A DNA stretch of 64,000 nt from Bacteroidota bacterium (GCA_947504725.1 CANNHN010000006.1:1-64000); one strand, 5' to 3'; positions 14,847-24,850 are shown, numbered from the stretch's first letter. Made by a program: numbers and translations. The notes: a model not told the origin generated them from the letters alone.

Positions 14847-17480
14847 ATGAACTTAAATAACTATACCATCAAATCGCAAGAAGCCGTTCAACAAGCTGTG
14901 CAAATTGCAACCATAAACGGACAACAATCCATTGAAAACGGACATATCTTAAAGGGAATTCTTGAAGTTGATGAAAATGTAACTCCTTTTATTTTAAAAA
15001 AGTTGAATGTTAATACATCCATCTTTTCAAAAGCTTTGGATAAAATTGTAGAGAGCTATCCAAAAGTTTCAGGTGGACAGCCCTTCTTATCGAATAATGC
15101 AAATCAAGCAATTGCAAAAGCAAGTGCTTATTTAAAAGAATTCGGTGATGAATATGTTTCAATCGAACACTTACTTTTGGCTTTGTTGGCTACAAAAGAT
15201 ACTATTTCTCAATTATTAAAAGACAATGGTGTAACAGAGAAAGATTTAAAAGCAGCCATTAGTGAATTGCGAAAAGGTGCAAAAGTTACCAGCCAAACAG
15301 CTGAAGAAACATACAATACCTTGAACAAATTTGCTATCAACTTAAACGAACAAGCAAAAAAAGGAAAATTAGATCCAGTGATTGGTCGCGATGAAGAAAT
15401 ACGCAGAGTTTTGCAAATCCTATCTCGTAGAACAAAGAACAATCCGATTTTAGTTGGAGAACCAGGCGTGGGTAAAACAGCCATTGCTGAAGGTTTAGCG
15501 CATCGAATCATTAATGGCGATGTTCCTGAAAATTTAAAATCAAAACAGATCTTTTCTTTGGACATGGGTTCATTAATTGCAGGTGCAAAATTCAAAGGTG
15601 AATTCGAAGAACGATTAAAATCAGTAGTAAAAGAAGTTATTTCTGCTGAAGGAGAAATCATCTTATTCATTGATGAGATTCATACACTTGTTGGTGCCGG
15701 AGGTGGCGAAGGTGCTATGGATGCTGCAAACATTTTAAAACCGGCTCTTGCCCGAGGCGAATTACGTGCAATTGGAGCAACAACTTTAAATGAGTTTCAA
15801 AAATATTTTGAAAAAGATAAAGCACTCGAAAGACGTTTTCAAAAAGTAATGGTAGATGAACCAAATTCAGAAGATGCCATTTCAATCTTACGAGGAATAA
15901 AAGAAAAATACGAAACGCATCATAAAGTGCGTATCAAAGATGAAGCAATTATTGCAGCCGTTGAATTATCTCAACGTTACATCAACGATCGTTTTTTACC
16001 CGATAAAGCCATTGACTTAATGGACGAAGCTGCATCCAAACTGAGAATGCAAATCAACTCGATGCCTATTGAACTGGATGAAGTGGAACGAAAAATTCGC
16101 CAGTTGGAAATAGAGCGTGAAGCAATCAAGCGTGAAAACGATCAAAAGAAATTAGAAGAACTGCATAAAGAAATTGCTGAACTTTCAGATAAACGTAGCG
16201 ACTTGCGTGCAAAATGGCAAGGAGAAAAAGAAGTAGTTGAAGGCATTCAGAAAGTAAAAGAACAAATTGAAAACTTCAAATTTGAAGCCGAACAAGCTGA
16301 ACGGAATGGTGATTACGGAAAGGTTGCTGAAATCCGCTACGGAAAAATTAAAGATGCTGAAATACAATTAAAATCGTTTGAAAGCAAACTTGCAGAAATG
16401 CAACAAAGCGGTTCTCAAATGATCAAAGAAGAAGTAGGAAGCGAAGACATTGCCGAAGTGATTGCTGTGTGGACTGGCATTCCTGTATCTCGAATGTTAC
16501 AAAGCGAACGCGAAAAATTATTGCATCTTGAAGATGAATTACACAAACGTGTTGTAGGACAAGAAGAAGCCATTGAAGCTATCAGCGATGCCGTGAGAAG
16601 AAGTCGCGCAGGACTACAAGATACCAAGCGACCAATAGGCTCCTTCATTTTCCTTGGAACAACTGGTGTTGGTAAAACAGAATTAGCAAAAGCTTTAGCT
16701 GAATTTTTGTTCAATAACGAAAACAGCATGACTCGTATCGACATGAGTGAATACCAAGAGCGTCATGCCGTAAGTCGATTAGTGGGAGCGCCTCCGGGAT
16801 ATGTGGGTTATGAAGAAGGCGGACAGTTAACTGAAGCTGTTAGAAGAAAACCATACAGTGTGGTTTTGTTGGATGAAATTGAAAAAGCACATCCTGATGT
16901 TTTCAACATTTTATTGCAAGTTTTGGATGACGGACGATTAACAGATAACAAAGGACGTGTGGTGAATTTTAAAAACACTATCATCATCATGACTTCCAAT
17001 ATGGGCTCACACTTAATTCAAGAAAATTTTGAGAAGTTGACGGACAAGAATAGAGATCAGATTATGGCAAAAACCAAAATAGAAGTCTTTGAATTACTTA
17101 AAAAATCAATTCGACCAGAGTTCTTAAATAGAATTGATGAAACCATCATGTTTACACCTCTAAACAGAGAAGATGTTCACAGAATTGTTGAGCTTCAATT
17201 TTCCGGAATTGCTAAAATGTTGGAAGAAAACGATATTCATATAACCGCAACAGCAGAAGCAATTGATTGGTTAGCACAACTTGGATTCGACCCCCAATTT
17301 GGAGCAAGACCAGTAAAAAGAGTGATGCAAAAACGTGTATTGAACGAACTTTCCAAACAGATTTTAGCAGGAAAAGTAGAAAAAGACGCCAAAATTGTTT
17401 TGGATGTATTCAACAATGAGTTTGTATTCAGAAATCCTATTGACATTGATAAGAAAGGTAAAAAGGAAAAGACAAAATAA
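14847..17480 (+). CDS. clpB: ATP-dependent disaggregase ClpB
   Basis: The protein has 877 residues. An N-terminal Clp repeat domain spans about 1-145. The first AAA+ domain has GEPGVGKT at 204-211 and [15 protein letters not shown]. The middle coiled coil spans about 400-530 ([20 protein letters not shown]...), the hallmark separating ClpB from ClpA/ClpC. The second AAA+ domain has GTTGVGKT at 604-611 and [15 protein letters not shown]. ClpB works with DnaK to pull proteins out of aggregates and needs no ClpP, in line with the absence of an IGF/L loop. The C-terminus ends in a lysine-rich tail. It is divergent from the phosphatase pair. No heat-shock promoter could be assigned. Confidence 0.97.
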   Translation: MNLNNYTIKSQEAVQQAVQIATINGQQSIENGHILKGILEVDENVTPFILKKLNVNTSIFSKALDKIVESYPKVSGGQPFLSNNANQAIAKASAYLKEFGDEYVSIEHLLLALLATKDTISQLLKDNGVTEKDLKAAISELRKGAKVTSQTAEETYNTLNKFAINLNEQAKKGKLDPVIGRDEEIRRVLQILSRRTKNNPILVGEPGVGKTAIAEGLAHRIINGDVPENLKSKQIFSLDMGSLIAGAKFKGEFEERLKSVVKEVISAEGEIILFIDEIHTLVGAGGGEGAMDAANILKPALARGELRAIGATTLNEFQKYFEKDKALERRFQKVMVDEPNSEDAISILRGIKEKYETHHKVRIKDEAIIAAVELSQRYINDRFLPDKAIDLMDEAASKLRMQINSMPIELDEVERKIRQLEIEREAIKRENDQKKLEELHKEIAELSDKRSDLRAKWQGEKEVVEGIQKVKEQIENFKFEAEQAERNGDYGKVAEIRYGKIKDAEIQLKSFESKLAEMQQSGSQMIKEEVGSEDIAEVIAVWTGIPVSRMLQSEREKLLHLEDELHKRVVGQEEAIEAISDAVRRSRAGLQDTKRPIGSFIFLGTTGVGKTELAKALAEFLFNNENSMTRIDMSEYQERHAVSRLVGAPPGYVGYEEGGQLTEAVRRKPYSVVLLDEIEKAHPDVFNILLQVLDDGRLTDNKGRVVNFKNTIIIMTSNMGSHLIQENFEKLTDKNRDQIMAKTKIEVFELLKKSIRPEFLNRIDETIMFTPLNREDVHRIVELQFSGIAKMLEENDIHITATAEAIDWLAQLGFDPQFGARPVKRVMQKRVLNELSKQILAGKVEKDAKIVLDVFNNEFVFRNPIDIDKKGKKEKTK

Positions 17481-17508
17481 TTTACTGTTAAAATATGTTA
17501 ACCGTAAA
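17481..17508 (+). terminator. weak hairpin after clpB
   Basis: TTTACTGTTAA and TTAACCGTAAA form an 11-bp stem with one mismatch and a six-base loop right after the clpB stop. There is no T-tract, so it may stabilise a transcript end more than terminate. Confidence 0.3.
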
Positions 17509-17560
17509 ACAATTGGCAGACATATTGTGTTATATAATAGGTAATTAAAATCAAAAGAAA

Positions 17561-17710
17561 ATGAAAGTTATGAAAGCAAAAAAAGAAGTTATAGATACCC
17601 GTCCAAAATTCAAGTTACAAATTGATTTTAGAACAACTATAACTGTAAGGACAACAGGCGCCTTAAAAGCTTGGCAGGAGAAATACCCTGAAGCTAAACT
17701 GATTGACTAA
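17561..17710 (+). CDS. 49-aa small protein, function unknown
   Basis: An ATG at 17561 opens a 49-codon frame ending in TAA at 17708-17710. The peptide begins MKVMKAKKEVIDTRPKF, continues KLQIDFRTTITVRTTG and ends ALKAWQEKYPEAKLID. It is lysine-rich, soluble and reads like a short beta-hairpin followed by a helix. Bacteroidota genomes often hold such tiny orphan proteins. The codon use matches its neighbours and the spacer has no competing frame, which supports it being real. The 5' side is A-rich with no clear SD. No function can be proposed. Confidence 0.5.
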   Translation: MKVMKAKKEVIDTRPKFKLQIDFRTTITVRTTGALKAWQEKYPEAKLID

Positions 17711-17928
17711 TCAGTTAAATACCGAAAGCATCTATGTAATAGCCCAATAAAGTGGCCTAAACATATATTGCATCGGCACTATACCACGACTAATTAGGTA
17801 CTAAATTGTAATTTAATTAGTATAGCAACATCCCCAAAACTTTGCCCCGTTCCGATTTTTCGTGACGGGGCACTTTGTTTACAATGTTTAAAACTTTAGC
17901 CCCTATTTTAACCCATTTATCTAAAAAG
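17711..17928. other. non-coding spacer downstream of the 49-aa gene
   Basis: About 220 bases without a credible gene. It contains the GC-rich hairpin at 17843-17872, then AT-rich sequence leading to the next promoter. Nothing else is recognised. Confidence 0.4.
17843..17872 (+). terminator. GC-rich hairpin, probable terminator
   Basis: TGCCCCGT and ACGGGGCA form a perfect 8-bp stem with a 14-base loop, followed by a T-rich stretch (CTTTGTTT). It lies between the 49-aa gene and the next promoter. Confidence 0.5.
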
Positions 17929-17960
17929 TTGCATTTAGTTTTATGAAACGACTATATTTG
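17929..17960 (+). promoter_or_regulatory. Bacteroidota-type promoter, TTG-N21-TATATTTG
   Basis: TTG at 17929-17931 and TATATTTG at 17953-17960 are 21 bases apart, close to the phylum consensus. The -7 box ends 18 bases before the ATG of the gene at 17979. Confidence 0.6.
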
Positions 17961-17978
17961 TGCTCAAATTAAAAAAGC

Positions 17979-18425
17979 ATGAAAAAAGTACTTTTTGCGA
18001 TATTTTTCATTTGTACATTTTTTACAACGTTTGCAAAGGAAATACCATCGGAGGAGATTGAAACTGTGGATAATTCGATTGTAATAGATCGCATTGAAAA
18101 CACAGATATTGAAGTTACATTACCTTCAATGATATTCACTTTCAAAGAAGCGGAGATTAAGCTTCGATTCGTTAATCCAAATCACACTAAATTACTTTTA
18201 AATAAAGGGAAAATTAGTTTCATTATTAATGGTGAAGACAAAATTTTAGAATTTGTGGATGGGCAAGCTAGTTTTATTCAAAAGTTTGACTCAAATAAAA
18301 ATTTAAGCATCTATACAGAAGATTTTAGTTTCAATAACACCGTAACAGCTTATCCGTTATGGGCGTTTTTCATTCCTTTAGGTTTTATCGTTTTGTGGAT
18401 TATCAAACGATTGATGAAAAAATAA
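17979..18425 (+). CDS. secreted protein with C-terminal membrane anchor, function unknown
   Basis: The protein has 148 residues. An N-terminal signal peptide (VLFAIFFICTFFTTFA) is followed by an acidic, beta-rich domain of about 95 residues (TLPSMIFTFKEAEIKLRFVNPNHTKLLLNKG and on). A C-terminal membrane segment (LWAFFIPLGFIVLWII) with a positive KRLMKK tail follows. The topology predicts a periplasmic domain tethered to the inner membrane. I recognise no family. It has its own promoter and ends before a strong bidirectional terminator, so it is monocistronic. Confidence 0.65.
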   Translation: MKKVLFAIFFICTFFTTFAKEIPSEEIETVDNSIVIDRIENTDIEVTLPSMIFTFKEAEIKLRFVNPNHTKLLLNKGKISFIINGEDKILEFVDGQASFIQKFDSNKNLSIYTEDFSFNNTVTAYPLWAFFIPLGFIVLWIIKRLMKK

Positions 18426-18443
18426 TTTAGTAGTGGTAGAATC

Positions 18444-18480
18444 AAAAAAGCCAATCCAGGTGAACTGGATTGGCTTTTTT
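18444..18480. terminator. strong bidirectional terminator
   Basis: A perfect 16-bp stem AAAAAAGCCAATCCAG / CTGGATTGGCTTTTTT with a 5-base loop separates the convergent gene at 17979 from the minus-strand LolA-like gene. Confidence 0.92.
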
Positions 18481-18517
18481 GATATAAAGAAATACGTTTT
18501 TAAATTTTTAATTTCTA

Positions 18518-19159
18518 CTATCTTAAATCTTCAATAGAAATGCCTTTATGTGCTTTTGTATCAAAAACAAAATCGGTATCGGCTATAGGCGTGCTTCCCG
18601 AAAATGTTTTGATAGTATACGTTTGAGTTGTGCCATCTTTCATAAACATTTTTACGCTACTTATTTGCTTTTTTGCTTTATCAATCGTCAATTTAATAGT
18701 GTGAAATTTCTTTTTATCGGGGTTCGTGGGAAACAAACTGATGGTTTGCGTTGCTGCATCTTCACCATCAAATTTATATTTGAAACCTTTTTCATAAATC
18801 GTAAAGATATTTGTTGGACTTATTGCATCGTCTCCTCCAACTTCCATGTCTTTTATTTGAACTTCGTTGGCATCTTTTATGAAATCCCAAACAGTTTTTC
18901 CATCACAATAAATTTCGTGCCCAGGAATCTCTAACTTGTATTTGGCACCTTTGGTTTGAATTTTTCCACTTTGTGAATCTTTGGATTTGTCCTTTTTTTC
19001 AACAACCCAAGAAAACTCTGCTTTAATGGTTGTAAATGCTTTCGTTTTAACACTTAGTTCGTCCAGCACTTTTTTTGCTTTCGGGTCTTGATCTTGTGCA
19101 CTTGCACTTAAGCTTACAATAGCCAAAAGAGCTATAATTGATGATTGTTTCATAAACAT
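18518..19159 (-). CDS. LolA-like outer-membrane lipoprotein carrier
   Basis: The protein has 213 residues with a signal peptide (KQSSIIALLAIVSLSASAQ). The mature part has the LolA layout: 'KVLDELSVKTKAFTTIKAEFSWVVEKKDKSKDSQSGKIQTKGAKYKLE', 'IYCDGKTVWDFI', and later strands with 'KKFHTIKLTIDKAKKQISSVKMFMKDG'. LolA ferries lipoproteins from LolCDE to the outer membrane through the periplasm. Two ATGs are possible; the second, at 19153 (MKQSS), gives the tidier signal peptide. It is 13 bases downstream of ftsK on the same strand, a pairing common in this phylum and beyond. Confidence 0.85.
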   Translation of the reverse strand: MFMKQSSIIALLAIVSLSASAQDQDPKAKKVLDELSVKTKAFTTIKAEFSWVVEKKDKSKDSQSGKIQTKGAKYKLEIPGHEIYCDGKTVWDFIKDANEVQIKDMEVGGDDAISPTNIFTIYEKGFKYKFDGEDAATQTISLFPTNPDKKKFHTIKLTIDKAKKQISSVKMFMKDGTTQTYTIKTFSGSTPIADTDFVFDTKAHKGISIEDLR

Positions 19160-19172
19160 AATAAATAGAGTA

Positions 19173-21692
19173 TTAGTTGTTATCGGGCTTATTCAAAAAC
19201 TGTTCCAAAGATAACATATCTTTTATAAGAACTTCGCGGGCTTTTGAACCTTCAAACTGGCCAATGATTCCAGCCGACTCTAGCTGGTCAATTATACGTC
19301 CAGCTCGGTTATAGCCAAGCTTCAGTCTGCGTTGCAATAATGACGCTGAACCTTGTTGAGTAGATACTACTATTTCGGCTGCCTGGTTAAACAAAGCATC
19401 TCTTTCAGATGGATCGTCCATTTTACCACTTCCTTCGCCATTTTCATCCACATATTCAGGCAACATAAATGCTGTTGGGTAACTACGCTGACTTCCAATA
19501 AAATCACAAATCTTGTCTACTTCTGGTGTATCCACAAAGGCACATTGCAAGCGAATAAGGTCGTTACCAGTTGAAAGCAACATATCACCTCTACCAATCA
19601 ATTGGTCGGCTCCACCCGAATCTAAAATCGTACGCGAATCAATTTTAGAAGTTACTCTAAATGCTATTCGCGCAGGGAAATTGGCTTTAATTGTTCCTGT
19701 AATGATGTTTACAGATGGGCGCTGTGTAGCAATAATTAAGTGAATACCAATTGCACGAGCAAGTTGAGCTAAACGCGCGATTGGTGTTTCCACTTCTTTT
19801 CCGGCCGTCATAATCAAATCGGCAAATTCATCTACAACTAAAACAATGTATGGTAAAAACTTATGTCCGTTATTCGGATTTAGTTTGCGCGCGATAAACT
19901 TTGTATTGTATTCTTTTATGTTACGCACTTGCGCTTCTTTCAATAAATCATAACGTTGATCCATTTCAATACACAACGAATTTAAAGTATGGATTACTTT
20001 CTTAGTATCAGTAATAATAGCTTCTGCACTATCAGGAAGTTTGGCTAAAAAGTGTCGTTCAATTTTATTAAACAACGTTAATTCTACTTTTTTGGGATCT
20101 ACCAATACAAATTTAATTTGTGAAGGATGCTTTTTGTACAGTAACGAAACGAGCACAGCGTTTAGTCCTACCGATTTTCCTTGTCCAGTTGCACCAGCCA
20201 TCAACAAATGAGGCATTTTAGCTAAGTCTGTGATAAATGTTTCGTTGCTAATCGTTTTACCCAATGCAATTGGCAAATCCATTGTTGTGTTTTGAAATTT
20301 TTCAGAAGCAATCAGTGTTCGCATTGGAACCATTTCTGGATTTAAGTTTGGAACTTCAATACCAACTGTTCCTTTCCCTGGAATTGGTGCGATGATACGA
20401 ATACCTAAGGCCGAAAGTGATAACGCTATATCGTCTTCTAGATTTTTAATTTTAGAAATACGAACACCAGCTGCCGGAATAATTTCGTAAAGTGTAACGG
20501 TTGGCCCAACAGTAGCTTTTATCTTATCAATCTCAATCCCGTAATCACTAAGTGTTTTAAGGATTCTGTCTTTATTTGCATTAAGCTCTTCGGTATTTAT
20601 AACTATATCTTTTGATCCGCCATAATTTTCTAATAAATCTAATGGAGGAAATTGGTAGGTTCCTAAATCAAGTGTTGGATCGTATTCACCCACTTGATCA
20701 ACCAATGCAGCAGCAATTTGCTCAGGAGTTAACTCTTGTTCTTTTTCTTCAACTTTTTCGACTGTAAATTGTACTCCGTTATCATCTGTAGAAATTATGA
20801 TTGGTTTAACCTCTTCAATTGGTTCTAAAGGTTTTATTACCTCTTCCACTATATCATGCTTTTCTTCGTTTGTGATTTCCAATTCTTGCGTAATTGGTTT
20901 TTCTACTACTATTTCCTCCACATCTTCTTGTACTTCTTCTTTAAAAGTATTTATTGGCAAGACTATTTCTTCTTCCACTATAGGCTCATCACTCACCTCA
21001 TCAGTAATAGGATCTTTTTTACTTAAATCGAAGGAGATGTTAAATACCGCAACGAGGTAAACGAGTAAAACAAAACACAACAGCACACCTGTTCCAACAA
21101 AACCAATAATGGAATTTAACTGATTGCTGATGGTGAATCCGAATGCACCACCCAAATAGAAAAAAGCATCGTTAAAAACATATCCTAGAGCTACAGAAAC
21201 AAAAATCAAAAAGATAAAACTATTGATATATGTTTTTTTAAGATTTAATAATTCTAAATTAAAAGTAATTCGAATACCCGTTAGCAAGGCCAAGAAAGAA
21301 AAAATGTAAGAAGCAATACCAAACCACTTATGAATAAACACATGAGAGATTAACGCTCCAAATTTCCCAAGCCAGTTATTCGCTACCACATCAGCAGCAA
21401 ATAAATTTCCTAATACTTTGTCTTGATCAGTTTGCCAAGTGAATAAAAAAGATGTAAAAGCAATTGCCGTGTAAATAGATATAAGTAAAAGAGAAAGTCC
21501 GACAATTTTTTGGAAACGTTCGTTTTGAGCAAATGCAAACTGATTGCTTATTTTTTCGGAGAAAGAAATTTTATTAGGGTCGTTAGCCGTTTTTTCCTTT
21601 TTAGCTTTTGGCTCTTTGGGAGTTTTTTCGTCAACAACGTCTTCTTTTTCTTTTAACGTATTTTTAACTGTATTTTTTTTAGGCTCAGCCAT
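19173..21692 (-). CDS. ftsK: DNA translocase FtsK/SpoIIIE
   Basis: The protein has 839 residues. An acidic/basic leader is followed by four to five membrane segments (about 62-250), then a linker rich in Glu, Pro and Val (250-400). The motor domain carries Walker A (MAGATGQGKSVGLNAVLVSL), Walker B (YIVLVVDEFADLIM) and 'RLAQLARAIGIHLIIATQRPSVN'. A C-terminal gamma winged helix (SASLLQRRLKLGYNRAGRII...) reads KOPS-type polarity signals. FtsK pumps chromosome ends at the septum and activates XerCD at dif. The linker is short compared with E. coli, as usual for Bacteroidota. It is followed closely by the LolA-like gene. Confidence 0.95.
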   Translation of the reverse strand: MAEPKKNTVKNTLKEKEDVVDEKTPKEPKAKKEKTANDPNKISFSEKISNQFAFAQNERFQKIVGLSLLLISIYTAIAFTSFLFTWQTDQDKVLGNLFAADVVANNWLGKFGALISHVFIHKWFGIASYIFSFLALLTGIRITFNLELLNLKKTYINSFIFLIFVSVALGYVFNDAFFYLGGAFGFTISNQLNSIIGFVGTGVLLCFVLLVYLVAVFNISFDLSKKDPITDEVSDEPIVEEEIVLPINTFKEEVQEDVEEIVVEKPITQELEITNEEKHDIVEEVIKPLEPIEEVKPIIISTDDNGVQFTVEKVEEKEQELTPEQIAAALVDQVGEYDPTLDLGTYQFPPLDLLENYGGSKDIVINTEELNANKDRILKTLSDYGIEIDKIKATVGPTVTLYEIIPAAGVRISKIKNLEDDIALSLSALGIRIIAPIPGKGTVGIEVPNLNPEMVPMRTLIASEKFQNTTMDLPIALGKTISNETFITDLAKMPHLLMAGATGQGKSVGLNAVLVSLLYKKHPSQIKFVLVDPKKVELTLFNKIERHFLAKLPDSAEAIITDTKKVIHTLNSLCIEMDQRYDLLKEAQVRNIKEYNTKFIARKLNPNNGHKFLPYIVLVVDEFADLIMTAGKEVETPIARLAQLARAIGIHLIIATQRPSVNIITGTIKANFPARIAFRVTSKIDSRTILDSGGADQLIGRGDMLLSTGNDLIRLQCAFVDTPEVDKICDFIGSQRSYPTAFMLPEYVDENGEGSGKMDDPSERDALFNQAAEIVVSTQQGSASLLQRRLKLGYNRAGRIIDQLESAGIIGQFEGSKAREVLIKDMLSLEQFLNKPDNN

Positions 21693-21862
21693 TCTGAAAT
21701 TATAAATGATGAATCATAAGAGGAAACGATCCACTTATCCTTCAAAATTACTAAATGGCTTAGGGGTAACTCACAGTTAGTGAAAATCTTATAAACGTGG
21801 GATTGTTAATAGATAAGGTTGGGAATTCAGATCTGAAATGTCAACCAAAGTGACCATTGCAT

Positions 21863-21961
21863 GTCATTTCGAGCTGTCACCCTGAGCGGAGTCGAAGTGC
21901 GAGAATCTGACATAAATGGAGACAAAGTATAATTAGATTCCTCCGCTTCGGTCGGAATGAC
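21863..21961. repeat. composite palindromic repeat upstream of ftsK
   Basis: The element starts GTCATTTC and ends GGAATGAC, like the outer ends of the repeats at 25999 and 45900. It contains an inverted copy of the second family (CCCTGAGCGGAGTCGAAG, around 21880-21897). The 280-base spacer between ftsK and the DUF4412 gene holds little else. Confidence 0.6.
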
Positions 21962-21971
21962 ATCATAAGGC

Positions 21972-22637
21972 TTACTTCCCACCCATCATCGACTTCTGAA
22001 GTTCTTCTAAAGTAGTTTCTTTGTATCCAGCTTTAACTAAATCAAATTTAGAATCCGGAATAGGGGATTTATCGATACTCTTAGTAGTAAATGTCATTTT
22101 TATCCCACTTTGAGAAATCGAATACTCTAAAGGGAACCCTTTTAATCCTTCAAAAGTGGTTTTTGTTTCGTTAACAGGAATTTCTTCTGTATAAAATACA
22201 ATAAACGTTTCTTCTTTTCCATCTTGCATTTTCATCTTCACCTCAGCCTTTTTAGACTTATAACCTGCAATCATTTTGGTTTCATCAATATATTTAATAG
22301 TGGTAACTGGTGCCGTTTCCTTTTCTTTTTTCAAATCCGCTTCATTCATCTTTATCAAATACTTTTGACCCATGATATCCATAGTCATCATCACCATTTT
22401 TGTTTTGTTATCAATAAGTGTTGAAGTACTTTGTAAAGCAGTATTCATATCAATTCTGCGTTTATCTCCTTTAATGTAAACAGAGGACTCTGCACCTTTA
22501 AACATTGCAAGAGCTTCAGGAGGCAATCCCGAATTTTCGAAAGAGATCGTATAAACAACAACTCCTTCAAAAATTTGCGCAACTAAATTAAATGTAGAAA
22601 ACAAAGCAATACTGATTGCTAATACTATTTTTTTCAT
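21972..22637 (-). CDS. DUF4412-type periplasmic protein
   Basis: The protein has 221 residues from the ATG at 22637 (a preceding in-frame TTG is rejected). A signal peptide (KIVLAISIALFSTFNLVAQ) is followed by a beta-rich domain: 'FEGVVVYTISFENSGLPPEAL', 'VYIKGDKRRIDMNT', 'TKMVMMTMDIMGQKYLIKM', 'KYIDETKMIAGYKSKKAEVKM'. This pattern matches DUF4412 proteins, which are distantly LolA/GLPGLI-like and common in Bacteroidota; their role is unknown. It is 16 bases downstream of a paralogous lipoprotein gene on the same strand and probably co-transcribed with it. Confidence 0.75.
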   Translation of the reverse strand: MKKIVLAISIALFSTFNLVAQIFEGVVVYTISFENSGLPPEALAMFKGAESSVYIKGDKRRIDMNTALQSTSTLIDNKTKMVMMTMDIMGQKYLIKMNEADLKKEKETAPVTTIKYIDETKMIAGYKSKKAEVKMKMQDGKEETFIVFYTEEIPVNETKTTFEGLKGFPLEYSISQSGIKMTFTTKSIDKSPIPDSKFDLVKAGYKETTLEELQKSMMGGK

Positions 22638-22653
22638 CAAAATTGTTTTAGGG

Positions 22654-23331
22654 TTATTGTAATTGTTCGAAAAGCGTATTCATTTCTTCGAGAGAAACAG
22701 CTTTGTATTCAACAGGAAGCTCGAATATAGAATCTTCAATGTCTTCCTTTTTTACTGATTTTGCAGTAAACTTCATTTCTAATCCAAATTTTTTCATTTG
22801 GTATTCCATCAAAACGCCATCAATCATATGGAAAGGAGTAGCAAAATTTGGATTGTCAATTTTCAATTCTGTAGTATAAAAGATATCGAATTTCGTATCA
22901 AAATCATCATGAACCTTCACATGTGCACTCTGACATTTATATCCTGCAATAGTTTTTACTCCTTTCAAAGGGGTTACATCAAGCTTATAAACAGCATTTT
23001 CTTTTTCTATTTGAGCTGCATTCAAGACAAGAGAAAGTTTTTTGTTTAGAAGCTTAACTAATTGAGTAAGGGTTTTTTTCTCAGGATCTGTAATAAAAGT
23101 TGTACTAAACAGTCCCATTCCAGCACTCATTTCTGCACAAGCTTTATTGTTCTTAAATCTCATGATCATTTTACTGGGAGCTAAGCCAGCCATAGGGTTA
23201 GCCTGATCTACTACAGAAGCAGTATATTCAATCGTACCTTCGTCAGCAACTTTTCCACCATCTCCTCCACATGAGCTAATAATCAGCATCAATAAAATTC
23301 CAAAAGTGCAATGAATAAATCTTTTTTTCAT
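22654..23331 (-). CDS. DUF4412-like lipoprotein
   Basis: The protein has 225 residues from the ATG at 23331. A type II signal peptide with a lipobox ending LIISSC at about residue 21 is followed by GGDGG. The mature region parallels the downstream paralogue: 'GTIEYTASVVDQANPMAGL', 'SKMIMRFKNNKACAEMSAG', 'TPLKGVKTIAGYKCQSAHVKV', 'FDIFYTTELKIDNPNF', 'MIDGVLMEYQMKKFGLEMKFTAKSVKKE'. The AGYK-C/S motif is shared by the two. It is probably anchored in the outer or inner membrane by lipid. Function is unknown; the soluble plus lipid-anchored pair suggests a duplicated gene that diverged in location. Confidence 0.72.
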   Translation of the reverse strand: MKKRFIHCTFGILLMLIISSCGGDGGKVADEGTIEYTASVVDQANPMAGLAPSKMIMRFKNNKACAEMSAGMGLFSTTFITDPEKKTLTQLVKLLNKKLSLVLNAAQIEKENAVYKLDVTPLKGVKTIAGYKCQSAHVKVHDDFDTKFDIFYTTELKIDNPNFATPFHMIDGVLMEYQMKKFGLEMKFTAKSVKKEDIEDSIFELPVEYKAVSLEEMNTLFEQLQ

Positions 23332-23452
23332 CAAAATAATCTAGGAGTAGTTTATGCTTTCTTCAATTTAACATGCAATATTTGCCGATTAAGTTGCTAA
23401 AGATAACGATAAAATAATAATAGCAAAAAAAAAATGCTTTTTTACTAAATTC

Positions 23453-24850
23453 CTAGTAACCTAAGGTTTTTAGCATCGATTTAAAACTTTGCTCTTTAGC
23501 AAAAAGATATGTTTGAATTTCGTCATCTTCATCTCTATCGATTATTACGTGCTTTGGAGCAGGAATCAGACAATGTTGAATTCCACCATAACCACCAAGC
23601 GATTCTTGATACGCACCTGTATGAAAGAAACCTAAGAACAAAGGCTCCTTTTGTTTGTCTGTGACAGTAGGCATATAAACTTGATTCAAATGAGATTCTG
23701 CATTATAGTAATCTTCACTATCACATGTTAATCCACCCAAATTCACCCGTTGATAATCTTTATCCCAGTGATTAATTGCCAATAAAATGAACTTTTGTTT
23801 GATTCCCCAAGTGTCGGGTAAAGTAGTTATAAAAGAACTATCAATCATATACCATAACTCATTGTCATTCTGCTTCTTAATGTCGACTATCGAATACAAT
23901 GCTGCACCACTTTCTCCTACAGTAAAACTACCGAATTCGGTAAAAATATTGGGCTCAGCTACTCCTCGCTCATCACATATGTTTTTTATCTTTTGAATAA
24001 TCTCATCAGCCATGTATCCGTAATCGTAATTGAAGCTCAAGGATGTGCGAATTGGAAAGCCACCTCCAATATCCAATGAGTCCAATGCAGGGCAAACTTT
24101 CTTCAAATCACAGTATACATTGATACATTTTGTTAACTCCGACCAATAATAAGTAGTGTCTTTTATCCCCGTATTGATGAAAAAATGTAGCATTTTAAGC
24201 TCACATTTAGTGCTATTCTTGATACTTTTATGGTAATAATCTATGATATCAGCTTGACGAATTCCTAATCTAGATGTATAGAATTCGAACTTGGGTTCTT
24301 CATCCGTTGCAACTCGAATACCAACTTTGAACTTATTTTTGCAGAGTTTTTCTAATAAAGGAAGCTCATTAATGTTATCCAAAATGGGAATAGAGTTCAC
24401 AAAACCATCATTCACCAACTCGCTTATGTACTTTAAATAATTTGGTCGTTTGTAGCCATTGTTGATGATATACGTATCTTTTGTAATTTTACCAGAATCG
24501 TACAAAGCCCTTACTAGAGGCACGTCAAAAGCTGAAGACGTTTCTAAATGGATATCGTTTTTAAGCGCTTCTTCCAATACAAATTGGAAATGTGAGCTTT
24601 TAGTACAATAACAATACGTATATTTGCCTTTGTAATCGGCTTTAGCCATAGCCACATTGAATATTTTCTTGGCTTTTTGGATTTGGGAGCTAATCTTTGG
24701 TAAATAAGATATTTTTAGAGGCGTCCCATACTGTTTAATAATATCCATTAAGGGAATATCATTAAAATGAAGACTATCATCATCAACACTAAAGCCTTCC
24801 TGAGGAAAATCGAAGGTTTGTTGAATTAAATCACGGTATGTATTTTCCAT
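23453..24850 (-). CDS. speA: arginine decarboxylase (fold III, PLP-dependent)
   Basis: The protein has 465 residues, the short SpeA form of Bacteroidota. It is an alanine-racemase-fold PLP enzyme: the Schiff-base lysine is K84 in YCYCTKSSHF, the phosphate loop is LDIGGGFPIRTS, and the C-terminal half includes 'YMIDSSFITTLPDTWGIKQ' and 'LGGLTCDSEDYY' with the catalytic CDSxD cysteine. 'FFHTGAYQESLGGYGGIQHCLIPAPKHVII' is typical of biosynthetic arginine decarboxylase. It converts arginine to agmatine, the first step to putrescine and spermidine. It is divergent from an arginase gene, so the two compete for arginine from one intergenic region. Confidence 0.88.
   Translation of the reverse strand: MENTYRDLIQQTFDFPQEGFSVDDDSLHFNDIPLMDIIKQYGTPLKISYLPKISSQIQKAKKIFNVAMAKADYKGKYTYCYCTKSSHFQFVLEEALKNDIHLETSSAFDVPLVRALYDSGKITKDTYIINNGYKRPNYLKYISELVNDGFVNSIPILDNINELPLLEKLCKNKFKVGIRVATDEEPKFEFYTSRLGIRQADIIDYYHKSIKNSTKCELKMLHFFINTGIKDTTYYWSELTKCINVYCDLKKVCPALDSLDIGGGFPIRTSLSFNYDYGYMADEIIQKIKNICDERGVAEPNIFTEFGSFTVGESGAALYSIVDIKKQNDNELWYMIDSSFITTLPDTWGIKQKFILLAINHWDKDYQRVNLGGLTCDSEDYYNAESHLNQVYMPTVTDKQKEPLFLGFFHTGAYQESLGGYGGIQHCLIPAPKHVIIDRDEDDEIQTYLFAKEQSFKSMLKTLGY

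Noticed and set aside
15209-15670. 153-codon minus-strand frame inside clpB
   Set aside because: It is the complement of the conserved first AAA+ domain; serine- and leucine-rich shadow composition.
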